From an uncultured Rickettsiales bacterium (GTDB lineage: Bacteria > Pseudomonadota > Alphaproteobacteria > RF32 > CAG-239): a DNA stretch of 64,000 nt. The stretch covers positions 1 to 64,000 of the forward strand of contig URXV01000004.1 of the NCBI GenBank assembly GCA_900551865.1, written 5' to 3'. Of this stretch, positions 25,245 through 33,963 are shown piece by piece. A program made the position numbers and the translations under genes. The notes under the pieces were generated by a model. The model was not told the DNA's origin. It saw only the letters and a list, made by a program, of their open reading frames with translations, and made no database searches. The stretch's first letter is position 1. Every line of letters begins with the position of its first letter.

Positions 25245-26591
25245 ATGAAAAAACAGTTAATTGCAACGGCATTAATCTTCTCGCTGGCACTCGGTCCCAA
25301 ACCTGCCGCAGCGTTGATTATTGATGCGCCGACGCTGGCAGCAAAAATCAGCGAATGGGCAGGTAAGCTTGCCGATGCCTCAACGCAGATAACGACACAC
25401 GTTTCTCAGGCAAAACAGATGACGTCGCAGGGCTTCAATAAGGAAGAACTTTTCGGACTGGCTAAAGAATATGCGACCGAAAACGGTAAAAAACTGGTTC
25501 AGGAAAAAATGAAAAAAGTTGTCGAGGGAACCAAAAAGAAAAACAAGGATAAGCTTCAGGCAGAGCAGGATGCTTATGTAGAAGGGCGTAATCTGTATTA
25601 TGACGAAAAAATCGGCATCGTTGAAGAAAGCATAAAAGAAACCAGAAGTTTGCAGGCGTCAAAAGAAAGCGAACGCGACCAGAAAAGGGCGGAAGTCCAG
25701 CAAAAGAAAGCCAAATACGAAAGTGTAAAGCATATTCCCGGTGAAGCTGAAAAGGCGCAGGATGAATATATGACAGCCCAGATGGAATATGATGCGCTGG
25801 TTGCGGCGTGTACAGAACTGGATACTTTGGCTATAACGCTGGAGTCCCAGCGCGATACGCTGGAAAATGAAAAAGCCAAGGTTGGAACTTCGGAAGACCC
25901 GCAGTATGTATCGTATCAGGCCCGTCTGAAAGAATTAGATGCTGATAAAGAAGACGAAACTTTTGTCAGCAAAGTAGCAGATGAGGAAGATATTGAATGG
26001 AGTATGAAGAGTAATCCGGATATCGTCAACCAGTTTACGCCGACTGAAGAGGACTATAAAAAATTTATTGAACGTTATTTTTATGATCCGGAAGAGTTGG
26101 GCAGCGCGTCGGGCGATGAAGGGCGCATTATGCACCAGACAAAAATTGATGCCGTTGCGCGCGAACGGAAGTACTTGCTGACCAATACGGCGGCGCATCT
26201 TTTACAGGTAACGGCAACGCTGCGGCGTGAGATTCCGGTGCGAACCGAAATAATTGACGAAATGTTCAAAAACACGCCCAAAGCTACCGGCGAGTTGGAG
26301 GCTATTTCGTCTTATTCGGCAACCAGAATAGAAAATATGAAGGCTCTGCTGATGTATGCCAAACTGCAAAGCGCCCGCTTGCAGTATATGGCGGCAAGAG
26401 AACTTTTGAATCTGAACGGTGTAAAAACGCCGAACGGAACCTATAAGGATTTTGATTTGGAAAAATATATTCTGACTAAGGAATATGTTGATAAGATTGT
26501 AAAAGAGGCTGATACGGCCAACAATGCCGTAACCGCGGTGGAAGAAAATTACAAAGTTAACGGGGAGGACTACCAATGGTTAAAAAATTAA
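25245..26591 (+). CDS. Exported helical protein, VirB5-like layout (4 of 5)
   Basis: A 448-residue exported protein: a signal peptide ending PAAA (about residue 23), then LIIDAPTLAAKISEWAGKLA, a helical region, a long basic/acidic coiled coil (about 90-220), and a C-terminal helical part (LLTNTAAHLLQVTATLRREI ... SARLQYMAARELLNLNGVKT) that resembles the end of VirB5/TrbJ proteins, where a conserved helix precedes the last segment. The coiled coil looks inserted into an otherwise VirB5-like frame. Its last 16 bp overlap the start of the giant gene. Confidence 0.55.
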   Translation: MKKQLIATALIFSLALGPKPAAALIIDAPTLAAKISEWAGKLADASTQITTHVSQAKQMTSQGFNKEELFGLAKEYATENGKKLVQEKMKKVVEGTKKKNKDKLQAEQDAYVEGRNLYYDEKIGIVEESIKETRSLQASKESERDQKRAEVQQKKAKYESVKHIPGEAEKAQDEYMTAQMEYDALVAACTELDTLAITLESQRDTLENEKAKVGTSEDPQYVSYQARLKELDADKEDETFVSKVADEEDIEWSMKSNPDIVNQFTPTEEDYKKFIERYFYDPEELGSASGDEGRIMHQTKIDAVARERKYLLTNTAAHLLQVTATLRREIPVRTEIIDEMFKNTPKATGELEAISSYSATRIENMKALLMYAKLQSARLQYMAARELLNLNGVKTPNGTYKDFDLEKYILTKEYVDKIVKEADTANNAVTAVEENYKVNGEDYQWLKN

Positions 26592-29500
26592 GATTGCTGC
26601 AATGCCTGCTCCTGAGTGTCGTCATCTTGGGTGCAGAGGTAAAAAAGGCAGATGCATTCTTTTTATTGCCGCCGATGCCTTGGGACATTGAAGTCGATAT
26701 CCCCGGCAATGCCAATAAGGTGGTGTCCAATCTGAAAGCTTATTACCGCCAGCTTCAGACGATTAAATCCGAGCTGAACAGCCAAAAGCTTGAAGTTCTT
26801 AAAAAAGGACAGGTTTTTGCTTTTGTATCCGAAAAACTTAAAAGCGAAGGCGGTAAAAATAAAACCCCGGGCAAGGGAAAATTACAAAACAATGCCGAGC
26901 TGGGCATCAGCAAAGGCGGCCTTGATGAAGAAGAAAATTTCAATGCTTTCCATACGCTGTTTTTCACCTATCCTCCCGAAAGCGACTATCCGGACAACTA
27001 TCCGGCGGTGAAGACGGCATATAAACACAAGGCAATTGAATATAAGCAGGATGTAATAATGGAAACCTACCTGACCGGAAGGGTAACGGAAGATTATCTG
27101 GGTTTAGTAGAAAAGACCATTGAGCGGTTGGATAATTGCCAGAAAGGGCTGTATACTAAGGAAGAAATGGCCGAACACTGCGTCTTTTTCGGTTTGCAGA
27201 TGGCTTATGTCGAGCCGGAAAAGGCCGAGCCTGAAGGCGATCCGGAAAATAGTGAAAACCCCGGTCAGTACGGCGAAATTATGAACGCCTATATCGTAAC
27301 GACGGTGTATGACCGCCTGATGCGTATGGTAGAAGACTTGACAGCGGCGGAAGCACAGTTTATGTCTGCTAAGCAGATTGATATGGTTGATCCGATAAAT
27401 CCTGATGACCAGCAGAGTTCGGCCGAGGATTATCTTGATAACGGATATCGTTTTGCTTATAATGAAAGCCGCACCTATGCCCATGCTAAAGGAACGATGC
27501 TTGGCGGCGACTACATTCGCAGCGAAGAATGCAAAAACGGTGGCAAAAACTGCCCCGGACTGAACGAGGATAATGCCGAGCTCAAAAATGCGGACGATAC
27601 GGCAATTTTAGGAAAACTGCAACCGATTGACGAGCAGATTAATCAGGCGATGAACCTGCATAACTTAAAGGCTCAGCTGGGCGAATATAAGTCTCAGTAC
27701 CGTAAATATTTGAAAGCTAAAGAAATTCATGAGCGTATGCTGAAAGTTCTGGAAAAGAGCGATCAGTGCACGGCCGGATTCTTTGACCGTTACAGTAATG
27801 GCCAGGGGGCATCTATCTGGTACGGCGGCAGCGCTCCGGCCAAAGCTAACGACCATGACAGTCGTTCCGGGCTCTCCCGTACTGTAATAGAAGAGTACCA
27901 GAAAGATACGACGGATACGATATTGGGAACGAAAAGCAGTGAATGTGACGGGTTTTATGAAAGCTGCCCCGACGGGTATCGCTTGGATGAAACCAATCCT
28001 TGCCAATACGAAGACGCTTCGGGCAAGACTGTAACCAGTTCAACCATGTTTGCCTGCGTATTGGATACGGTTACGTCAGATACGGAACCAAAAGAAGGTG
28101 ATTATCCTAAAGTAGATTTTAATCCAAAGCTGGAAAGAATGAATTTTGAAGACGGAACCTCAAAATCAGGTTATGAGGAAGCCGGAGAGGAGATTATAAA
28201 CAATCGCGAATATAATGATACCGATTTCCTGATAGACGGAACGCAGGCCGATGATATCCAGACAGATAACCGTGTAAAGGCCGAAAAAGGCTGGCGCATA
28301 GGATACAATCACGTTATGGAACTGACTGAAAACGGCACCTTGCAGTTTGAACCCTGGAACGACCAGAAGAACCTGCAATCCGAATATCTGCGCAATAAAT
28401 ATCGGAATATGCGGATGATAGTCAAAGCCGTAGACGAAGGTATGATGTCCTATCGCGTGGCTAAGACTCAGGCGGAGAAATATGGCAGAGTAGGGCCGAT
28501 TGAAAAAGTGTTGCCTGCTGTTACCGCGTGTAAATTAACAACCGATGCAACAAAAGATGCCTGGAATCAGGAATGTGGTGATTTCAGCTTAACAAATTCA
28601 AATCCTGGCGGAGATACCGCATCTTATTCTGGTACCAGGACCATAATGTGTACCTGCTACAACAGCGACGGTGAACCCTATAGCTGCTCCAAGATACTGC
28701 ACTGTAGTATCAGCGGCAGCAATGATACGGGGTGGATTACGGGAAGCAAAGAGGAAGGGTGTGTACCGACGACGGTTCCGATAAAATATGACCAGCGTAT
28801 AAAATCCCTTTCCGGCGGCTGCGCTTTCCCGAAAGCAAATACCACCTATGAGGCTTCATTGGAAGACAAAAGCGGAAAATGTCCGGGAACGTGGGATTTC
28901 AGTACGAAATTCCTTGTTCAGAAATATATGCCGGCCGTTGTTGGCAGCTGGAAAAATGGCGGCGGTTTTGAAAGCACCTGCCCGGGCAGTCTGGATTCGC
29001 AAACTACCCATCTGTTTGACAATACACATGCAGCCGGACGGGTAGTAGCTTCTGACCGCTTTGAGGATATTCTGAAAAAGCGTAAAGAAGTGGAACAAAG
29101 GCTTCAGAGTATGGTTACGCAGTATGAAAGCGAAATGAAGTCGCTGAAGGCTCAGCTGAAGTCAACCATTGAAGCGCGCAAATCGCACAGCGAACGCTTA
29201 AGCCAGGCAACGGATACCAAAAATGAAGCCGTGCAGGAGCGTCAGCGTTCTCTGCAAAGGGTAACTGCGATTGAAAATCAGATTAACGATTTGAAAAACA
29301 ACCGTATACCGGCCTTGCAGGAACGTCTTGCCGGCAGAAATCCGAAGCCTGAAAAACTGCAAAAGGATTTGGATTCTATCCTGACCGGCGCCGGTGAAGA
29401 TTTGGAAAAATATGAAAATCCGACCCTTGCGCAGAAAATCGGTCAGATTCCGGCGCTGGAAGAAGAACTTGCCTATATCTGCAAAAAGGCTCCGGCAAAA

Positions 29501-32032
29501 GACAAGGAATGTGCGCCGTACAGCGGCAAGTCCAATCAATATGACCCGTATGAAAATATTGAAGACGAAGACGATATTTTCAAAAATGTCGCCGAGTTGG
29601 AAAATACGATAACAACGGCTCAGGTAACAATGGACAGTGCGCAGTCTATGCTGGATGTGCTTCAGGACCAGATTGACAGCCTTAGCGAACAGATAAGGGA
29701 GCGCGCATCCCGCTTTGCCAAGGAATATCTGGCTGCCGCGGAGCAGGGACAGCAGGAAATTGAAGCTGCCAACAAAGAATTTGAAGACAAGCTTGAAACC
29801 AAGGATGACGGCAGTGAGCCAGACCGTATGGTTAATAATAACCGCCGTTGGTGCAAAAAAGACGGGTTCTTGGGAATTGGCTGCAGGGAATACAGCCACG
29901 AATATAAATTTGACAACCTTAAATGGACGATGGCGAGAGTTATGTTCGGCAACGGTACGTCAAACAGCGAAGGGGCCGTAGACGGTGAATTGCCGGGAAT
30001 TGTCAATGATACGATAGACGAGCGCTGGTTCAAAAACAACTGGTCGCAGTACCCGCAGAAACTGTCAAGTGTCGGTGTTGTTCGCAAGTTTGTGGTTGCA
30101 TGTGGCAACTGTATGGCAGATGCGGGAGTCCCTGATAAAAACGAACCATACACGCCGGATAGTTTAGCTCAGGCAGTCAAGAAACAGGCGATGAAAGAAG
30201 CTGTTGATGCGCTCGCAGGAGCTGGCGGATATATTCCGAAAGCCGATGAAATTATCAAAGATGAAGTTGATTCGGCGGTAAAGGAAATTACGACCGTTAT
30301 GGAAGAATGGGGCGTAACCGGAGAAGACGGCGTAGCGCCGAATGAAGCCATATACAAGCATGCAAATTATGCAGGCAATGGCGAAGGTAACGGCGGACAG
30401 GCTGTAACGGCTCGCCATTACAAACTGATTGACGAGCTGAAACAGGCCGAGCATCAATCTGAACTTGATGCAGCAGAAATTGCATTGGAAGAAAGTTTCG
30501 GTATCCCGTCCGGTATTGTAACCGATGACGATTTCTTTGCCGGGTTGCCTGCTCGCGGTGCATATACGGTAACTGTTCCGTCATATGGCAAACAGCCTGA
30601 AAAACTCAAGTTTGATGAAAATGACGGACGCGATTATATGGCGCCGCACCGGCCGTTGCTGAATTTGGCGCCGATAAGGGAAGTGTTCTATTTCAGTGCT
30701 ATGGATTATGACGATGTTCCGCAGGAAAACGGCGCGCCGTCGCTTTCAACGCTGGTTGACCGGAAATATAAAAATACCGAGGGCGTTGAACCTGTAGAAT
30801 ATTTGCCGGAGACCTGGCGTTATCTTCTTGCGACGCCGAATATGCGCAATGAGCCGACACCGAAATATCAGCAGACGTTTGTTGAACGGTCTTATGGCAA
30901 AGACAAGTTAAAAGACTATATAAACAATAAAGATATCGGTGGTAAAGAAGAACACTACCGCGCAATAATCGGACGCGCCGGCGTATATCCGTGCAAGCTT
31001 GGCGGTACGGTAATTGACGAAGGGGGCGGCGATGGTGTCGGCGATATGAGCTTTAAACGGCGCAGTTCAATCCCGGCCGGAGCTAATACCGAAACCTGTC
31101 AGGAAGTAGAACTCCATAAAAACGGCGTTCGCCATTTGCTGGCAGATCACAATGCCAAGGATGAAGGCAAGTCAAAAGCCTTGCAGGGAAGTCTGGGCAG
31201 CACGTCCGAACCGATGTACACAAACTACAGCGAATTAGGGCAGTTTCTGAACGGTGATTTGAAATATCGTCCGATGCTGAAGAATATATATGATTATTTG
31301 CTGGATGAAAATAATCAGGACAACAGTATCGAACGCCAGCGCGGAGATTTGGCGACGTTTAAGCGTAACGTTATCGGTGGATTCCTTGAAGCTGTAAATG
31401 CCGAACATAATGCGCAGAAGACATTGGATAACAATAAGGAAGACGTTGTTAATTCTCTGAAGAACTTGTGTACGCAGCTGCATAACTTTGGGGAGAGCGT
31501 CAACGGCGAGGCCTGCGAAGATGAAAGCGACAGTACCTGTGCTGATCAGATTGCAGAACAGTGTGCAGCCTATATTATGGATAACGGAGGTCTGGCGAAA
31601 AATGCAGCTGATGACAAATATGAGGTTGATTGTGCCCAATCTTCCGGCGGTTCCTATTACGAGCAGATATTCTGCAAACTGAATGACCTGAAAGATGAGG
31701 CTATTGCCAAAGCCCATCAGGGGTATTCCGAAACAGACAGCGATGGAACCACGGTTACCTATGTCGGTTTCGATAACCTGAAAGGGGAAGCTTCTGCTAC
31801 GGATTCTGACAGGGTTAAAGAGCGCATTCAGGAAATTGAGGATTATTTCGGAGCCTTTGAAGCCGATGCCGATGAAGTATCTTATATTCAGCCGAAAGCG
31901 ACAAAAGCGTCTGTAACTGAAGACGTCAAAGAGGCTAAGGCCAACTGGGAAGCTTCGCGTGCGGCGGAAGAGGAGGGTATAACCTCAATGGATAATCAGA
32001 GTCAGGCGGTAGCTTACTGTCCGGTATATTAA
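26576..32032 (+). CDS. Giant exported cysteine-rich protein (5 of 5), function unknown
   Basis: An 1818-residue protein. A signal peptide (about 1-27, ending KKADA) is followed by FFLLPPMPWDIEVDIPGNAN and amphipathic helices, the same opening plan as the four preceding products. There is no further membrane helix, so it is not a VirB6. Cysteine-bearing segments are concentrated around residues 315-325, 455-500 and 640-745 (for instance CTCYNSDGEPYSCSKILHC, CKNGGKNCPGL) and recur late, suggesting a disulfide-bonded extracellular structure. A coiled coil spans about 840-1090. It ends AVAYCPVY. It could be a pilus-tip adhesin, a surface scaffold or a secreted substrate; nothing seen decides between them. 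Base and codon use look like the neighbours. Confidence 0.6.
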   Translation: MVKKLRLLQCLLLSVVILGAEVKKADAFFLLPPMPWDIEVDIPGNANKVVSNLKAYYRQLQTIKSELNSQKLEVLKKGQVFAFVSEKLKSEGGKNKTPGKGKLQNNAELGISKGGLDEEENFNAFHTLFFTYPPESDYPDNYPAVKTAYKHKAIEYKQDVIMETYLTGRVTEDYLGLVEKTIERLDNCQKGLYTKEEMAEHCVFFGLQMAYVEPEKAEPEGDPENSENPGQYGEIMNAYIVTTVYDRLMRMVEDLTAAEAQFMSAKQIDMVDPINPDDQQSSAEDYLDNGYRFAYNESRTYAHAKGTMLGGDYIRSEECKNGGKNCPGLNEDNAELKNADDTAILGKLQPIDEQINQAMNLHNLKAQLGEYKSQYRKYLKAKEIHERMLKVLEKSDQCTAGFFDRYSNGQGASIWYGGSAPAKANDHDSRSGLSRTVIEEYQKDTTDTILGTKSSECDGFYESCPDGYRLDETNPCQYEDASGKTVTSSTMFACVLDTVTSDTEPKEGDYPKVDFNPKLERMNFEDGTSKSGYEEAGEEIINNREYNDTDFLIDGTQADDIQTDNRVKAEKGWRIGYNHVMELTENGTLQFEPWNDQKNLQSEYLRNKYRNMRMIVKAVDEGMMSYRVAKTQAEKYGRVGPIEKVLPAVTACKLTTDATKDAWNQECGDFSLTNSNPGGDTASYSGTRTIMCTCYNSDGEPYSCSKILHCSISGSNDTGWITGSKEEGCVPTTVPIKYDQRIKSLSGGCAFPKANTTYEASLEDKSGKCPGTWDFSTKFLVQKYMPAVVGSWKNGGGFESTCPGSLDSQTTHLFDNTHAAGRVVASDRFEDILKKRKEVEQRLQSMVTQYESEMKSLKAQLKSTIEARKSHSERLSQATDTKNEAVQERQRSLQRVTAIENQINDLKNNRIPALQERLAGRNPKPEKLQKDLDSILTGAGEDLEKYENPTLAQKIGQIPALEEELAYICKKAPAKDKECAPYSGKSNQYDPYENIEDEDDIFKNVAELENTITTAQVTMDSAQSMLDVLQDQIDSLSEQIRERASRFAKEYLAAAEQGQQEIEAANKEFEDKLETKDDGSEPDRMVNNNRRWCKKDGFLGIGCREYSHEYKFDNLKWTMARVMFGNGTSNSEGAVDGELPGIVNDTIDERWFKNNWSQYPQKLSSVGVVRKFVVACGNCMADAGVPDKNEPYTPDSLAQAVKKQAMKEAVDALAGAGGYIPKADEIIKDEVDSAVKEITTVMEEWGVTGEDGVAPNEAIYKHANYAGNGEGNGGQAVTARHYKLIDELKQAEHQSELDAAEIALEESFGIPSGIVTDDDFFAGLPARGAYTVTVPSYGKQPEKLKFDENDGRDYMAPHRPLLNLAPIREVFYFSAMDYDDVPQENGAPSLSTLVDRKYKNTEGVEPVEYLPETWRYLLATPNMRNEPTPKYQQTFVERSYGKDKLKDYINNKDIGGKEEHYRAIIGRAGVYPCKLGGTVIDEGGGDGVGDMSFKRRSSIPAGANTETCQEVELHKNGVRHLLADHNAKDEGKSKALQGSLGSTSEPMYTNYSELGQFLNGDLKYRPMLKNIYDYLLDENNQDNSIERQRGDLATFKRNVIGGFLEAVNAEHNAQKTLDNNKEDVVNSLKNLCTQLHNFGESVNGEACEDESDSTCADQIAEQCAAYIMDNGGLAKNAADDKYEVDCAQSSGGSYYEQIFCKLNDLKDEAIAKAHQGYSETDSDGTTVTYVGFDNLKGEASATDSDRVKERIQEIEDYFGAFEADADEVSYIQPKATKASVTEDVKEAKANWEASRAAEEEGITSMDNQSQAVAYCPVY

Positions 32033-32069
32033 GAGGGACTGCACAGGTTAAGGGGTAAAGAAGCAGACA

Positions 32070-32828
32070 ATGGCTAATTTGATAAATCAAAAGATTTTGC
32101 GTATTGCCGACAAAGGGAAAGCCAAAGAGCCTCCCGCGTTCATCACGGAAGATGTTGTTGAAGTCCGTCGCGCAAAGCTGATTTATTACAAATGGATATC
32201 GCGATTAATGGCGATGTTGGCCACTGTTTCGCTTCTTTACGGCGTTTGTACCACATTATCCATTTTAAAACTGGCTCCGGAAATAGTCATTGACCCGCAG
32301 ATGTTTGTTGAGCTGTCTGATTCGCAGTCGCTTGTTAAAAGAGAACATATTAACCGCCGGATGGATTCGCGGGAAAAAATGATGATTAACTTTATGAAAC
32401 AATATGTCGAACTGCGAAACACCTATATCAAAGACGAGCGGGAAATGAATAACCGTTGGCTTTGGGGTGGTCTTGTATCGTACTTGTCAACGTATAAGGT
32501 TTACAAGGAGTTTGAAAAAGTGTTTCCCAAACTGCGGGCAGAAATGGTAGAGAACAATTCCAGCCGCTCGGTAGAAATCCTGTCGGTTGAACGTACCGGC
32601 GGCGAAAACAGCAATACTTGGAAAATTGAGTTCAAAACCTATGACTATACGTTTAAAAGCGACCGTTTAAGCCGCCGGTCCAGCGTTACGCCGACAATTA
32701 CCGAAAGGTATTGGACCGCCAACATCCGCGGTTATGTCGACCCGAACCGGAGAACGGCATACCGTCGCCTGCTAAATCCTCTCGGATTTGTCGTCTATAG
32801 TTATTTTCAAAGCGAAATCGAGATTTAA
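32070..32828 (+). CDS. virB8: VirB8-like T4SS protein, copy 1
   Basis: A 252-residue bitopic protein. A cytoplasmic N terminus (about 1-45), one membrane helix (AMLATVSLLYGVCTTLSILK, about 47-68) and a periplasmic domain ending RRLLNPLGFVVYSYFQSEIE. N-P-L-G-F-x-V-x-x-Y is the C-terminal signature of VirB8, which nucleates the T4SS inner-membrane complex. The domain includes YVELRNTYIKDE and a Y-x-x-F helix (VYKEFEKVFPKL), as in the second copy. Starts 37 bp after the giant gene. Followed by a 143-bp gap (32829-32971) holding a short ACTTTTAA/TTAAAAGT palindrome and no convincing promoter. Confidence 0.82.
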   Translation: MANLINQKILRIADKGKAKEPPAFITEDVVEVRRAKLIYYKWISRLMAMLATVSLLYGVCTTLSILKLAPEIVIDPQMFVELSDSQSLVKREHINRRMDSREKMMINFMKQYVELRNTYIKDEREMNNRWLWGGLVSYLSTYKVYKEFEKVFPKLRAEMVENNSSRSVEILSVERTGGENSNTWKIEFKTYDYTFKSDRLSRRSSVTPTITERYWTANIRGYVDPNRRTAYRRLLNPLGFVVYSYFQSEIEI

Positions 32829-32971
32829 AATATTGTTAAACATTTTCGTGCTATACTAAACATGGTGCAATTTAGCCTGTTGATAAGTTGCGGCAATTTA
32901 TTTTCTCGTTAGACTTTTAAAATTAAAAGTTCTAATTATATAAAAGGGTTATTTTAAAAAGAGGAAAAACC

Positions 32972-33160
32972 ATGTATAAAGCGCTGATTTTGGTATTTGC
33001 CGTCTTAATTTTAGCCGCCTGCAATCTGGTTGGCAGCTATTACGAGCCTGAACCCGTCGGAATAGGCAAAGACGTGTACGAACTTAAGCTTTCTCCCTGT
33101 GCCTGTATAGAGGTGGAACTGCCGAAGACGCTGCCGGACTGGTTCCGGGCAATGAGCTGA
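32972..33160 (+). CDS. virB7: VirB7-like small lipoprotein
   Basis: A 62-residue lipoprotein with a signal MYKALILVFAVLILAAC and lipobox LAAC (cysteine at about residue 17). The mature part has a CAC pair (SPCACIEVELP). It lies between the two virB8 genes and ahead of virB9, the normal place of VirB7, the lipoprotein that stabilises VirB9 in the outer-membrane core. Family sequence conservation is very low, so the call rests on size, lipobox and position. GAGG lies upstream of ATG 32972. Confidence 0.65.
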   Translation: MYKALILVFAVLILAACNLVGSYYEPEPVGIGKDVYELKLSPCACIEVELPKTLPDWFRAMS

Positions 33161-33176
33161 ATTAGAGGTACGGTTG

Positions 33177-33941
33177 ATGGCTGAACAGATTTCTTCTGAC
33201 AATACAAAAAAACTGCTCTTGGAGGGAGGCGGAGCCAAAGCGGCGCCGCAGCCTCGTCCGGCACGCCCGCACCGGCGTCCCGGAAATGCGGATATTGTTG
33301 TCGAGAATGCAACGGAAAAGCGTTATCTGTGGACGGCGCGGGCTTTTGCCATCATCTTTGCCGTCAGCCTGTGCTGTAATTTGATTCTGACGTATGTCGT
33401 ATTCGCCATAATGCCGCTGTATCGGATTGAACCGTATTTGTTCAGTTTTTCAAACAAAGAAGACCAGATATATACTATCCATCCGGTGAAAAATATCTAT
33501 GAACATAAATATTTGACGGAAATTTTTGTCAGGGAATATGTCCTTCTTCGTAATACGTTTGTTAATGATGTTGAAGAAATGGAACAGCGTTGGGGGGCTG
33601 GCAGTACGATACAGGAGATGTCCGCAACCGGAGTTTATGATAAGTTTCGCAAGGAATTTGCCGATGCGGCGATTGAACTTATCCGCAAGCATAATATTAC
33701 CCGTAACATAAAGATTTCTTCCGTAACCGAGGTTGGCGGTGTAAACGGTGAAACCTGGTGGCAGGTGGAGTTTCGGGTTGAAGATATGATGCCGGAATAT
33801 GAAACGCCCCGTTTGAGCGTGTGGGTGGCTTCCGTTAAGATAAGATACCGTGCCAAACGGGTTAAATTTGGCGAAAGGCTGAAAAATCCGTTGGGATTTA
33901 CCGTCCTTGACTATAAACAGGTTGAACGCAAAACAAATTAA
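33177..33941 (+). CDS. virB8: VirB8-like T4SS protein, copy 2
   Basis: A 254-residue bitopic protein; ATG 33177 is chosen over TTG 33174. A Pro/Arg-rich cytoplasmic tail with ARPHRRPGN (about 20-40), one membrane helix (AFAIIFAVSLCCNLILTYVV, about 57-78) and a periplasmic VirB8 domain ending LKNPLGFTVLDYKQVERK. It shares with copy 1 the YVLLRNTFVND and NPLGF-x-V-x-x-Y motifs but is otherwise clearly diverged. Two VirB8 proteins could form a heteromer or belong to alternative complexes. Four base pairs plus a short leader separate it from virB9. Confidence 0.85.
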   Translation: MAEQISSDNTKKLLLEGGGAKAAPQPRPARPHRRPGNADIVVENATEKRYLWTARAFAIIFAVSLCCNLILTYVVFAIMPLYRIEPYLFSFSNKEDQIYTIHPVKNIYEHKYLTEIFVREYVLLRNTFVNDVEEMEQRWGAGSTIQEMSATGVYDKFRKEFADAAIELIRKHNITRNIKISSVTEVGGVNGETWWQVEFRVEDMMPEYETPRLSVWVASVKIRYRAKRVKFGERLKNPLGFTVLDYKQVERKTN

Positions 33942-33963
33942 TTGAATGTTTAGGGTATGCATA

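Noticed and set aside
26576..32032. The giant protein as a VirB6
   Set aside because: VirB6 is polytopic; this protein has only a signal peptide and then soluble sequence.
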